Assembly (NCBI RefSeq): GCF_001713355.1
Contig: NZ_CP016448.1
Span: forward strand, 558,001-622,000
DNA from: Methyloversatilis sp. RAC08
GTDB lineage: Bacteria > Pseudomonadota > Gammaproteobacteria > Burkholderiales > Rhodocyclaceae
DNA: 64,000 nt
Direction of reading: 5' to 3'
Shown here piece by piece: positions 31,307 through 39,453 of the stretch (the stretch's first letter is position 1; the number at the start of each line of letters is the position of its first letter). The notes under the pieces are model-generated. The model searched no databases. It was not told where the DNA came from and was given only the letters and a program-made list of their open reading frames with translations. A program made the position numbers and the translations under genes.

Positions 31307-31398
31307 TGTGGGAGCGACCGCCCGGTCGCGATCCGCACTTCGCACGGGTGACGGCGCACGTTTGATGCGCGGAATCGCGAGCGGCGCTCGCTCCCACA
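31307..31398. repeat. REPIN-like inverted repeat (REP subfamily 1)
   Basis: Two inverted arms beginning TGTGGGAGCGACCGCCCGGT at the left and ending GGCGCTCGCTCCCACA at the right, about 92 bp in all. Each arm folds as a small palindrome. The same TGTGGGAGCG head occurs in the repeats at 47251 and 51555. Confidence 0.8.
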
Positions 31399-31416
31399 AA
31401 AAAACCGCGTCCTTCC

Positions 31417-31447
31417 TGTGGGTGCGACCGCCTGGTCGCGATCCGCT
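31417..31447 (+). repeat. Single REP unit
   Basis: TGTGGGTGCGACCGCCTGGT followed by CGCGATCCGCT. It is an almost identical copy of the left arm of the REPIN just upstream, differing at two positions in the first 20 bases. Confidence 0.75.
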
Positions 31448-31462
31448 CGTCGCCCGGGGCGG

Positions 31463-32137
31463 TTACGCGCGAGAACGCCGACGGCCCAGACCGCCGACCA
31501 GGGCGAGCCCGGCTGCGAACAGGGCCCAGGCGCCCGGTTCGGGCACTGCGGTGACGGTCAGCGAAATGTTGTCGATGCCGGTATTGAAGCTGTCCGGGCC
31601 GAAACGCAGCACGAGTCCATTGGCGCTAGACACGCCGGGCATGAAGCTGAGCGGCGTCAGGCCGGCGTCGAAGGCGCCGGAGCTCCACAGCGTGGCGCCG
31701 GTGAGCAGATCGAGCACGACAGCCGATGAGCCGTCATTGCGGTTCAGGTAATCTCCGAAATCCATCGAGTTCAGCGTGACGATTTGACCGCCCCCGGGCG
31801 TGAAGGTGAATTCAGCGCTGTACTGCGAAGAATTCAAACCACCCCAGGCAACATTCACCAGACCGCTGTAGCCCTCCGCCCAGAAATTCAGGCTCGGTGC
31901 AGACGTTTGACCGGTGCTCGCCAGCACTGTTCGATGCGACACGTCGAGCACGCCGGCGATATCGCCGTAGCTCTGGCCGATGACCAGGCCGCTCGTGCAG
32001 ACCTGGTTACCGTCGTTGCCGCAGATGTTGCCGGAAAAATCGAGCAGCACATTGGTTGCGGCCGCAGCCGGTGCGGATGCCAGCAGCGCGGTCAGTCCGA
32101 GCCTGGCAAGCAGGGTCGGAATCCGGTGACACGTCAT
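31463..32137 (-). CDS. PEP-CTERM sorting-domain protein
   Basis: 224 aa with an excellent AAGGAG ribosome site before the ATG at 32137. A signal peptide (1-27, ending APAAAA) leads to TNVLLDFSGNICGNDGNQVCTSGL, a beta-sandwich-like body with FNTGIDNISLTVTA, and the tail VPEPGAWALFAAGLALVGGL plus RRRSRA. The body resembles carbohydrate-binding or surface PEP-CTERM proteins with a conserved IDNISL end; function unknown. It is divergent from the cyanate operon and its stop lies just past a REP unit. Confidence 0.85.
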   Translation of the reverse strand: MTCHRIPTLLARLGLTALLASAPAAAATNVLLDFSGNICGNDGNQVCTSGLVIGQSYGDIAGVLDVSHRTVLASTGQTSAPSLNFWAEGYSGLVNVAWGGLNSSQYSAEFTFTPGGGQIVTLNSMDFGDYLNRNDGSSAVVLDLLTGATLWSSGAFDAGLTPLSFMPGVSSANGLVLRFGPDSFNTGIDNISLTVTAVPEPGAWALFAAGLALVGGLGRRRSRA

Positions 32138-32375
32138 GAAGCACTCCTTGTTGGCCTGAAGGTGTGACACGCCAGCAAAAAGCAGGCCGCAGCCCGCAAG
32201 TGATTGAAATAATTACGGTTCGCCCACCCTGTTGCGCGCGTGCTGTAAAGTCGGGCGACACGCCTTCTGCATGCACTGTAGTGCACGCACTACACGACAA
32301 TCACATCTGTCGTGATACCGGGTCGGGTCGTGGCTGCCTAGCATGGACACCATGAACCGGCCTGGAGACCTCCCG

Positions 32376-33098
32376 ATGATGTCGCAACGCAAGCGCGGCT
32401 TCCGGCTTGGCATCTATGTGTTCAAGGACGTCGAAATAGTCGACTTCACCGCGCCGCACGGCGTGTTTTCGGTGGCACGGCGGTTCGACCCGGAACTGGA
32501 CGTGTTCCTGATCGCCGATGCGATGCGCCCGGTGCAGGCGCAGGCAGGTTTCACCGTGCTGCCCAACTACAGCTTCGCCGACCAGCCGGCGATGGATGCC
32601 TTCCTGATTCCCGGCGGCGCCGGCACGCGGCAGGAAACCTGGAACACCCGGCTGCACGACTATATCGATGCGCTGCCGCGCACCTGCCTCCTGACCAGCG
32701 TGTGCACCGGTTCGTGGATCTACGGCCACATGGGCCTGCTCGACGGCATTCCGGCCACCAACCGCAAGGAACCCGACCGGCTCGAAGCGTCGCACCTGGG
32801 CAAGGTGCCGATCGACCGCCTGGCCGAAATCGCGCCCGCCTGCCGCATTTCGCGCGCCCGGGTGGTGGATGCCGGCCGCATCGTGACCGCCGGCGGCATC
32901 GCCTCGGGCATGGAACTGGGCTTTCACCTGCTGCGCCGCGCCGGCTACGACGAAAGCTTCATCCGCGACGTGGCGCGCTGCATGGAATACGCCGCCGCCT
33001 ACGACACCTACGCGCACGACATCGAATACGCACCCAATCCCGTCCCCTGCCTTTCTCCGGCCGCACCGCTTTCCCAACCCGCCCCTTTTTCCCAGTAA
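32376..33098 (+). CDS. DJ-1/PfpI family protein at the head of the cyanate operon
   Basis: 240 aa from the ATG at 32376 (GGAG 8 nt before; an ATG 33 nt upstream has no ribosome site). DJ-1/PfpI fold with nucleophile Cys110 in LLTSVCTGSWIYG and the EIVDFTAPHGVFS N-terminal motif typical of the GlxA/isonitrile-hydratase-like branch. It lacks the AraC DNA-binding domain. The next genes encode an NrtA-type transporter and cyanase. A hydratase acting on a nitrile- or isonitrile-type nitrogen source would fit, but the substrate is inferred from context. Confidence 0.75.
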   Translation: MMSQRKRGFRLGIYVFKDVEIVDFTAPHGVFSVARRFDPELDVFLIADAMRPVQAQAGFTVLPNYSFADQPAMDAFLIPGGAGTRQETWNTRLHDYIDALPRTCLLTSVCTGSWIYGHMGLLDGIPATNRKEPDRLEASHLGKVPIDRLAEIAPACRISRARVVDAGRIVTAGGIASGMELGFHLLRRAGYDESFIRDVARCMEYAAAYDTYAHDIEYAPNPVPCLSPAAPLSQPAPFSQ

Positions 33099-33120
33099 GC
33101 CCCCTCCGAGGAGATCGTCC

Positions 33121-34482
33121 ATGAGCACATTCAGAAACCCGTTCGACGCCAACGTGAAACTCAGCGGCTGTTCGTGCGGGCGTCACCACAGCCAGGCCGA
33201 ACACGAACAGGCGGAGCTGCTGTCGGAAGAAGCCATGCTCGACCGCGTGGTCGAAGGCGCGGTGATGCGCGCGCTGTTCCCGCACGACGAAACTCGCCGC
33301 AACTTCATCCGCGCCGTCGGCACCAGCACGGCGATGGCGGCGATCTCCACCTTCCTGCCGCTGGGCACCGTGAAGGACGCCTTCGCCTCCCCCGGTCCTC
33401 TCGAAAAGACCAAGCTCAAGGTGGGCTTCATCCCCATCACCTGCGCCACGCCCATCATCATGGCGCACCCGCTGGGCTACTACTCGAAGCAGGGTTTGGA
33501 CGTGGAAGTCGTCAAGACCGCCGGCTGGGCGGTGATCCGCGACAAGTCGCTGGCGAAGGAATACGACGCCGCCCACATGCTGTCGCCGATGCCGCTGGCG
33601 ATTTCGGTCGGCGCCGGCTCGAACCCCATCCCGTGGACGATGCCAGCGGTCGAAAACATCAACGGCCAGGCGATCACGCTGTCGGTGAAGCACAAGGACA
33701 AGCGCGACCCGAAGATGTGGAAGGGCTTCAAGTTCGCCGTGCCCTTCGACTATTCGATGCACAACTACCTGCTGCGCTACTACCTGGCCGAGCACGGCAT
33801 CGACCCGGACGCCGACGTGCAGATCCGCTCGGTGCCGCCGCCCGAAATGGTGGCCAACCTGCGCGCCGGCAACATCGATGGCTTCCTCGCACCCGACCCG
33901 GTGAACCAGCGCGCGGTGTATGACGGTGTGGGCTTCATCCACACGCTGACGAAAGACATCTGGGAAGGTCACCCATGCTGCGCCTTCGCCGCCAGCAAGG
34001 AATTCGTCACCACGATGCCCAACACCTACAAGGCACTGCTGCGCGCCGTCATCAGCGCTACCGCCACGGCCAGCAACCCGGCCAACCGCAAGCAGATCGC
34101 CGAAGCGATCGCGCCGGCCAACTACCTGAACCAGCCGGTCACCGTGGTCGAACAGGTGCTCACCGGCACCTACGCCGACGGTCTCGGCGGCATCCAGAAG
34201 GTACCGGGCCGCATCGGCTTCGAGCCCTTCCCGTGGGAATCCTTCGCCGTGTGGATCCTGACCCAGATGAAGCGATGGGGCCAGATCAAGGGCGACATCG
34301 ACTACCAGAAGATCGCCAAGGAAGTGTTCCTCGCCACCGACGCCGCGGCGCTGATGAAGGAAGTGGGCCTGCCGGTGCCGACCAGCACGACCAAGAAGTT
34401 CTCGGTCATGAAAAAGGAATTCGACCCGGCCAAGCCGGAGGAATACCTGAAGAGCTTCAAGATTTCGAAGGCGAATGCATGA
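33121..34482 (+). CDS. NrtA/CmpA-type ABC transporter substrate-binding protein (probable cyanate)
   Basis: 453 aa. The unusually long N-terminal region begins with SGCSCGRHHSQAEHEQ, followed by a twin-arginine signal (ETRRNFIRAVGTSTAMAAIS, about residues 58-77), so export by Tat is likely. The mature NMT1/NrtA-like domain includes KVGFIPITCATPIIMAHPLGYYSKQGLDVE and GFLAPDPVNQRAVYDG. It belongs to the nitrate/bicarbonate/cyanate transport group. Its stop overlaps the permease start by ATGA. Location with cynS points to cyanate. Confidence 0.85.
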   Translation: MSTFRNPFDANVKLSGCSCGRHHSQAEHEQAELLSEEAMLDRVVEGAVMRALFPHDETRRNFIRAVGTSTAMAAISTFLPLGTVKDAFASPGPLEKTKLKVGFIPITCATPIIMAHPLGYYSKQGLDVEVVKTAGWAVIRDKSLAKEYDAAHMLSPMPLAISVGAGSNPIPWTMPAVENINGQAITLSVKHKDKRDPKMWKGFKFAVPFDYSMHNYLLRYYLAEHGIDPDADVQIRSVPPPEMVANLRAGNIDGFLAPDPVNQRAVYDGVGFIHTLTKDIWEGHPCCAFAASKEFVTTMPNTYKALLRAVISATATASNPANRKQIAEAIAPANYLNQPVTVVEQVLTGTYADGLGGIQKVPGRIGFEPFPWESFAVWILTQMKRWGQIKGDIDYQKIAKEVFLATDAAALMKEVGLPVPTSTTKKFSVMKKEFDPAKPEEYLKSFKISKANA

Positions 34483-35330
34483 CACGCAACAAACCCTGGC
34501 TGGCACCGCTGCTGTCGGCCCTCTTCTTCGCGCTGTTCGTCGGCGTGTGGTACCTCGCGACCTCGACCACGGCGGCCCCGGTCGCCGGGCCGGCGGTCGA
34601 CCCCGAGTACGCCGCGCTGCTCGGCGCGCAGGCGGCGACCGGCGGCCAGTCGGCCATGCCCGGCCCGGGCGAGGTGGCGGCCAAGATCTGGGAACACGTG
34701 AAAGACCCGTTCTACGATCGCGGCACCAACGACAAGGGGCTGGGCATCCAGATCGGCTACTCGATCGCCCGCGTGCTCGGCGGCTACCTGCTGGCCGCGC
34801 TGGTGGCGATTCCGCTCGGCTTCCTGATCGGCATGTCGCCGCTTGTATACAAGGCGCTCGACCCCTTCATCCAGATCCTGAAGCCGATCTCGCCGCTGGC
34901 CTGGATGCCGCTCGCGCTCTACACCATCAAGGACTCGGGCATTTCCGCCATCTTCGTCATCTTCATCTGTTCGCTGTGGCCGATGCTGGTGAATACCGCG
35001 TTCGGCGTCGCGTCGGTCCGGCGCGAGTGGCTCAACGTCGCGCGCACGCTGGAAGTGAAACCGATCCGCCGCGCCTTCCTGGTGATCCTGCCGGCGGCCG
35101 CGCCGACCATCCTGACCGGCATGCGCATTTCCATCGGCATCGCCTGGCTGGTCATCGTCGCGGCCGAAATGCTGGTCGGCGGCACCGGCATCGGCTACTT
35201 CGTGTGGAACGAGTGGAACAACCTCTCCATCACCAACATCATCACCGCCATCCTGCTGATCGGGCTGGTCGGCATGCTGCTCGACCACCTGCTGGCCTGG
35301 GTCGCGCGCGCCATTTCGTGGAGAGAGTGA
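34479..35330 (+). CDS. ABC transporter permease, NrtB type
   Basis: 283 aa from the ATG at 34479, overlapping the stop of the substrate-binding gene (ATGA). One N-terminal membrane segment (about 9-28) is followed by a periplasmic stretch and five segments from about 95 on. The EAA loop is WLNVARTLEVKPIRRAFLVILPAAAPTILTG. Pairs with the ATPase encoded 1 nt downstream. Inner-membrane channel of the putative cyanate importer. Confidence 0.88.
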   Translation: MTRNKPWLAPLLSALFFALFVGVWYLATSTTAAPVAGPAVDPEYAALLGAQAATGGQSAMPGPGEVAAKIWEHVKDPFYDRGTNDKGLGIQIGYSIARVLGGYLLAALVAIPLGFLIGMSPLVYKALDPFIQILKPISPLAWMPLALYTIKDSGISAIFVIFICSLWPMLVNTAFGVASVRREWLNVARTLEVKPIRRAFLVILPAAAPTILTGMRISIGIAWLVIVAAEMLVGGTGIGYFVWNEWNNLSITNIITAILLIGLVGMLLDHLLAWVARAISWRE

Positions 35331-35331
35331 A

Positions 35332-36195
35332 ATGACCCAGCCCTTCCTGAAGATCGAAGGCCTGAAGCGCCAGTTTCCGCAGCCGGGCAACCCGAACCCC
35401 GACCCGGTGTTCGAAGACGTGCATTTCGGCATCGAGCGGGGCCAGTTCGTCTGCGTGCTCGGCCACTCCGGCTGCGGCAAGACCACCATCCTGAACATCC
35501 TCGCCGGTCTGGATGAAGCCACCGCCGGCCACGTCATCATGGACGGTCGCGAAGTGCGCGGCCCGTCGCTCGACCGTGGCGTGGTATTCCAGGGCCATGC
35601 GCTGATGCCGTGGCTGTCCGCGCTGAAGAACGTCGAATTCGCCGTGCGCAGCCGTCACCCGGAATGGAAGCGCGAACAGGTGCGCGAGCACGCGGTGAAA
35701 TACCTCGAACTGGTGCACCTGGGCCAGGCGCTCGACAAGAAGCCGGCCGAACTGTCCGGCGGCATGAAGCAGCGCGTCGGCATCGCGCGGGCGTTTTCGA
35801 TCGAACCCAAGATGCTGCTGCTCGACGAACCGTTCGGCGCCCTCGACGCACTCACGCGCGGCAGCATCCAGAGCGAACTGATCGGCATCGTCGAAGCCAC
35901 CAAGCAAACCGTGTTCATGATCACCCACGACGTGGACGAAGCCATCCTGCTGGCCGACCGCATCGTGCTGATGACCAACGGCCCGCGCGCCAAGATCGCC
36001 GAAATCGTCGTCAATCCGATGCCCCGGCCGCGCGACCGCGAAACCCTGCACCAGCAGCCCGAGTTCTACCCGCTGCGCAACCACCTGGTCGACTTCCTCG
36101 TGAAGCGCTCGCGCGCCTTCGCGCCCGGCGCCGACTGGGATCCGAAGAACCCGCCCCTCGTGTACCCCGGCGCGCCCGCCCGCGCGGCCGCCTGA
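35332..36195 (+). CDS. ABC transporter ATPase, NrtD/SsuB type
   Basis: 287 aa. Walker A GHSGCGKTT, Q-loop region FQGHALMPWL, signature LSGGMKQRVGIARAF, and Walker B MLLLDEPFGALD, with the switch histidine in MITHDVDEA. The C-terminal extension beyond the core (about residues 220-287) is typical of nitrate/taurine-type ATPases. It is joined to the permease gene by a 1-nt spacer and followed by cynS. Confidence 0.92.
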   Translation: MTQPFLKIEGLKRQFPQPGNPNPDPVFEDVHFGIERGQFVCVLGHSGCGKTTILNILAGLDEATAGHVIMDGREVRGPSLDRGVVFQGHALMPWLSALKNVEFAVRSRHPEWKREQVREHAVKYLELVHLGQALDKKPAELSGGMKQRVGIARAFSIEPKMLLLDEPFGALDALTRGSIQSELIGIVEATKQTVFMITHDVDEAILLADRIVLMTNGPRAKIAEIVVNPMPRPRDRETLHQQPEFYPLRNHLVDFLVKRSRAFAPGADWDPKNPPLVYPGAPARAAA

Positions 36196-36225
36196 CCCAC
36201 CCTCAACCATCCGAAGGAGAAGCAC

Positions 36226-36669
36226 ATGAAACGCGAAGACGTCACCGACCTCATCGTCGAAGCCAAGGTTGCCAAGGGCCTGAAGTGGGCCGACATCGCC
36301 AGCGCCATCGGCCTCAGCAAGGAATGGGTCACCGCCGGCCTGCTCGGCCAGATGACCTTCACCGCCGAACAGGCCGCCATCATCGGCAAGATGCTCGACC
36401 TGCCGGCCGACGCCGTCACGCAACTGCAGGTCGTGCCCTACAAGGGCTCGCTGCCGACCTCGGTACCCACCGACCCGCTGATCTACCGCTTCTACGAACT
36501 GATCAGCGTGTACGGCACCACCTTCAAGGCCCTCATCCACGAAGAATTCGGTGACGGCATCATGAGCGCCATCGACTTCAAGATGGACCTGGCAAGGGAA
36601 GCCAACCCGGCGGGGGATCGGGTCAGCATTACGATGAGCGGGAAGTTCTTGCCGTACAAGACGTACTGA
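36226..36669 (+). CDS. cynS: Cyanate hydratase (cyanase)
   Basis: 147 aa. Converts cyanate and bicarbonate to ammonia and CO2. An N-terminal helix-turn-helix-like region precedes the catalytic domain; the active-site residues Arg88, Glu91 and Ser114 (in YRFYELISVYG and GDGIMSAIDF) are each offset by 8 from E. coli Arg96, Glu99 and Ser122. A good GAAGGAG site precedes the ATG. It closes the operon. No carbonic anhydrase gene (cynT) is seen here. Confidence 0.96.
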   Translation: MKREDVTDLIVEAKVAKGLKWADIASAIGLSKEWVTAGLLGQMTFTAEQAAIIGKMLDLPADAVTQLQVVPYKGSLPTSVPTDPLIYRFYELISVYGTTFKALIHEEFGDGIMSAIDFKMDLAREANPAGDRVSITMSGKFLPYKTY

Positions 36670-36720
36670 TCGTACTGATGCGAAGTGCTTGACCGGCGCC
36701 GCAGGCGCGGGTCATATTGA

Positions 36721-36755
36721 GGCCGCATGACCCGAGGAGGGCATGCGGCTTTTTC
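36721..36755 (+). terminator. Terminator after cynS
   Basis: The stem GCCGCATG-A-CCC/GGG-CATGCGGC is followed by TTTTTC. It marks the downstream end of the core-like operon, just before base composition falls. Confidence 0.85.
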
Positions 36756-36896
36756 TTCACCAAACTTATTCGATCGCGCAACGTGGGCCGATAAGTCGCA
36801 TTCTCGTGCAGCTCAATCAGTTGAGTGCACATCATCGAAATCGAACGCTATGAGCTTTGCCGCGTTGATTGTTGTGATCACTAGATAAGGGCACGT

Positions 36897-37988
36897 ATGT
36901 CTCAAGAAAAGGAAATCGCTGTTCAAGAGGCCACTTTTGTACAGGAAGACTCTGAACCGCCAGTTCCGCCGCAAGATGTAGTTGCGTATAACGAACTCAG
37001 GTCATGCGCAGATCTCTTTCGCATGTACAGAAACAAGAAGCTAGAGATACAACCCGACTTCCAACGCGACGTTGTTTGGAAACAGGATGATCAGTCAAGA
37101 TTTATTGATTCACTAGTAAAGCAACTTCCAATTCCCAGCATGTGCTTCAGCCTTGACTACAAAACTCAGCAATGGAAGGTTATTGATGGCCTTCAGAGAA
37201 TGAGTTCAATCATTCGCTTTCTTGGGGACGCTCCTTGGAAACTAAGTGACCTGTCGGATATCCATCCTCGCTTGCGTAGCGCAACAAATAATAGCCTCAG
37301 GGACGGCGATGAGGAACAAAAGAAACTTTATGCACTTGTTGAGGACGTATCGATTCCAGTAACTGTCATACGATGTGATTACTCGCAACCCAGTCACATG
37401 TTATATTTATTTACCATATTTCATCGCCTAAACTCTGGGGGCGTTCGTCTTACAAACCAAGAAATTCGAAATTGTATATATAGCGGCTATTTTAATAACC
37501 TACTCAAGAGCTTCGATAAGAGCAACGCGGATTGGATAGCCGTAAAGAAGCGAATATGGGGTTCGCTAGATCGATTCCGTTCAATTGAAGTCTTGCTAAG
37601 GGTACTCGCACTTTCAGAAGAGAGGGCAAAATACGACGGAAATCTAGCTAGATTTTTGAACGACTTTATGCACCGCTCTACGGGAAAGTCAAATGACGAA
37701 TCCGACGCCCTTTTGGATCAATTGAAAAAAACAGTTTTTTACACCCGGCAAGCTCTCGGCAAAGAAGGGCGACGAAAGCTGCCGTTGGTTCTCGTCGAGG
37801 CATTAATGGTTGGCCTCTACTCGAATCTTAGTTCAATCACCAATTCATCTTCACCGGGGGCATTACAAGCCGGGTATGCCAAGATGGTGGGAGATGCATC
37901 TTTTTCTGAGAGTGCGCGCTATGCGGTAACCAGCGTCGACAATGTTCGCACTCGCCTAATAGTCGCGGTGAAGGCGTTTTCGGCTTAA
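36897..37988 (+). CDS. DUF262 domain protein of a two-gene island pair
   Basis: 363 aa. The N-terminal DUF262 (GmrSD/ParB-like) domain includes KKLEIQPDFQRDVVWKQDDQ (48-67), LPIPSMCFS, and VIDGLQRMSSI with the DGxQR signature at 97-101. The usual C-terminal HNH (DUF1524) nuclease of GmrSD type IV restriction enzymes is not recognisable. A stop and the next gene's start abut (TAAATG). Base composition is much more AT-rich than the flanking operon, indicating transfer. Likely part of a defence or toxin module; the target is unknown. Confidence 0.8.
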   Translation: MSQEKEIAVQEATFVQEDSEPPVPPQDVVAYNELRSCADLFRMYRNKKLEIQPDFQRDVVWKQDDQSRFIDSLVKQLPIPSMCFSLDYKTQQWKVIDGLQRMSSIIRFLGDAPWKLSDLSDIHPRLRSATNNSLRDGDEEQKKLYALVEDVSIPVTVIRCDYSQPSHMLYLFTIFHRLNSGGVRLTNQEIRNCIYSGYFNNLLKSFDKSNADWIAVKKRIWGSLDRFRSIEVLLRVLALSEERAKYDGNLARFLNDFMHRSTGKSNDESDALLDQLKKTVFYTRQALGKEGRRKLPLVLVEALMVGLYSNLSSITNSSSPGALQAGYAKMVGDASFSESARYAVTSVDNVRTRLIVAVKAFSA

Positions 37989-38501
37989 ATGGCTGCCGTA
38001 GAAGCAACACTTAAATTGCTAGACGCGTGGTACAACGAACCCACACAGGGGGGTGATCGCCCTAAGCTTTTATCGAAGCTCTCCGTTCTCGAATTATGCG
38101 GATGGCTGGAGGGGGAGTTTGATCGCCTTGCGCTAGTTGTCGACGAGATTTCTTTAGGCGCATCCGATTGGGTGAAGCAGAATATTCTAGACAGTACAAA
38201 CGGTTTCTTGTACGACCAACATTGGAGAAAAATGTTGGTACAAATAGTCGGGGAATGTTTCGCTCGCCGCATCGAAATAGAAATGGAGGATCGATATCCA
38301 GGCTCCTTATCGCAGATGAAAAGCCTTCTTGGAGGGTTATGGAAAATCCGCTGCGAATATGCGCATGCAGACATGACGGCCAACGCTATATCGATGAAGA
38401 GCTTTAGCGCGCCTAGCTGGTCGACCAATCAGTATCGATTACTACGAAAGCTATTGGGTCAGTACGAAGCAGTTCTAAGAGACGTTCTCTCCGACATCTA
38501 G
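37989..38501 (+). CDS. HEPN-like protein paired with the DUF262 gene
   Basis: 170 aa, all-helical by appearance. It carries an Rx4H motif (Arg121 to His126 in KIRCEYAHADM), the hallmark catalytic pair of HEPN ribonucleases, near the C-terminal third. It starts with no gap after the DUF262 stop, so the two are surely co-translated. HEPN proteins of the MAE_28990/MAE_18760 type are known to sit beside DUF262 genes; assignment here rests on the motif, size and pairing. A role as an RNase toxin or abortive-infection effector is inferred. Confidence 0.65.
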   Translation: MAAVEATLKLLDAWYNEPTQGGDRPKLLSKLSVLELCGWLEGEFDRLALVVDEISLGASDWVKQNILDSTNGFLYDQHWRKMLVQIVGECFARRIEIEMEDRYPGSLSQMKSLLGGLWKIRCEYAHADMTANAISMKSFSAPSWSTNQYRLLRKLLGQYEAVLRDVLSDI

Positions 38502-38677
38502 AGGGACATACCACGAAGAGAACAATGGAGGACATATCGTGAGGATTTTCCGCGACAAGGACTCAGGGAGCTGACCGACATCCGCAGCCGTAAAAAATAG
38601 GGGACGATGGCGATGTACCACGACCAAAGTATTGGTTTTTAACACGTGGGCTCTCCCCAATGGCGTTAGGAGGCAAC

Positions 38678-38749
38678 ATGGAAATCAAAGAAAAATTCGT
38701 TCTCTTTGTACAATCTGCACACCATCATCATTACCACACGCGACGATGA
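38678..38749 (+). CDS. Possible 23-residue peptide ORF
   Basis: ATG at 38678 preceded by AGGAGG (38668-38673). The peptide begins MEIKEKFVLFVQSA and contains four near-consecutive histidines (HHHHYH). A shift of frame at about 38710 would instead give TIIITTRDDDGSVEIREV, so this could be a frameshifted gene end rather than a true peptide. Listed only for its ribosome site. Confidence 0.2.
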   Translation: MEIKEKFVLFVQSAHHHHYHTRR

Positions 38750-39159
38750 TGGAAGCGTTGAAATAAGAGAAGTATAGCCATATAGCTATCGCCCAAAAGC
38801 GGTGATAAGAATTTCTTCTGCCATGAGATAGCGAAAGGTCGAATTCGAACGTTCCACTTTTCACGCTTCATTTTAGTGGAATAAGCACACCATCTACTTA
38901 CCCCGCGCTTGCCCGTTGAGGTTTAACTACGGTGGTTTCGTGTCTGGCCACAATGCGCATAGTCATTGCATCGATGTCCGTGGCGATAGCGAGTCACAGG
39001 CTGAAATCCCGTCAAAGTTCTAACTCTGCGTTCGAGGCAGCCCCAGCGAAAAGCTGTGCCGGCACCTCAACTCACGTTAGCGGCAAAAGTTTCGAGTGAT
39101 CATCGAATTCGACGGCGCCATGGAACAAGAAAAGCAATTGGGGATGCAGAAACATTTCC

Positions 39160-39290
39160 CCGCCTCCCAAACCGCACGGGAGTGCGGGTCGTAATCGAAC
39201 AGTCGCGGCGCCATTACAACTTCGTACGACCACGCTCTGCACTGAGCCACCTAACCCAAGCGCAATTCGTCGACCTATGTCAGGTAAGGA
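39160..39290 (+). pseudogene. Remnant of an integrase-type transposase
   Basis: The translation contains RRHYNFVRPRSALSHLTQAQFVD, which matches the end of the rve integrase core in IS3/IS481-type transposases (pattern YN-x-x-RPH-x-AL-x-x-LTP). The catalytic domain upstream is not intact and no terminal repeats were seen. A decayed fragment. Confidence 0.55.
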
Positions 39291-39453
39291 CCACAGAGAC
39301 GACTCCCTCAAGTAATTCAATATATGTAGAATCGGAACAGGTCAATATCCTGGCCAGAGCCCATATGCTTATATTAGTACAATCGATTAAGAGCGCGCCG
39401 ATATTCGCCACCCCCACTCTTCTGAAGCATTTAAGATAAACAAAGGACTACAA

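Larger units (their letters stand above)
38502..39453. other. Long gene-poor stretch of the AT-rich island
   Basis: About 950 bp with no intact gene of useful length. It contains one short ORF with a good ribosome site (38678-38749) and, at about 39160-39290, a remnant of an integrase/transposase. GGAGGACAT- and GGGGAC-like fragments around 38515 and 38605 recall the ends of the MITE at 41022-42477. It appears to be decayed mobile DNA. Confidence 0.5.

Noticed and set aside
36897-38501. Assignment as a complete GmrSD type IV restriction enzyme
   Set aside because: The DUF1524 HNH half is not visible in either protein.
38723-38737. Histidine cluster in a short ORF as a metal-binding peptide
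   Set aside because: A frameshift reading is equally plausible and nothing else supports translation.
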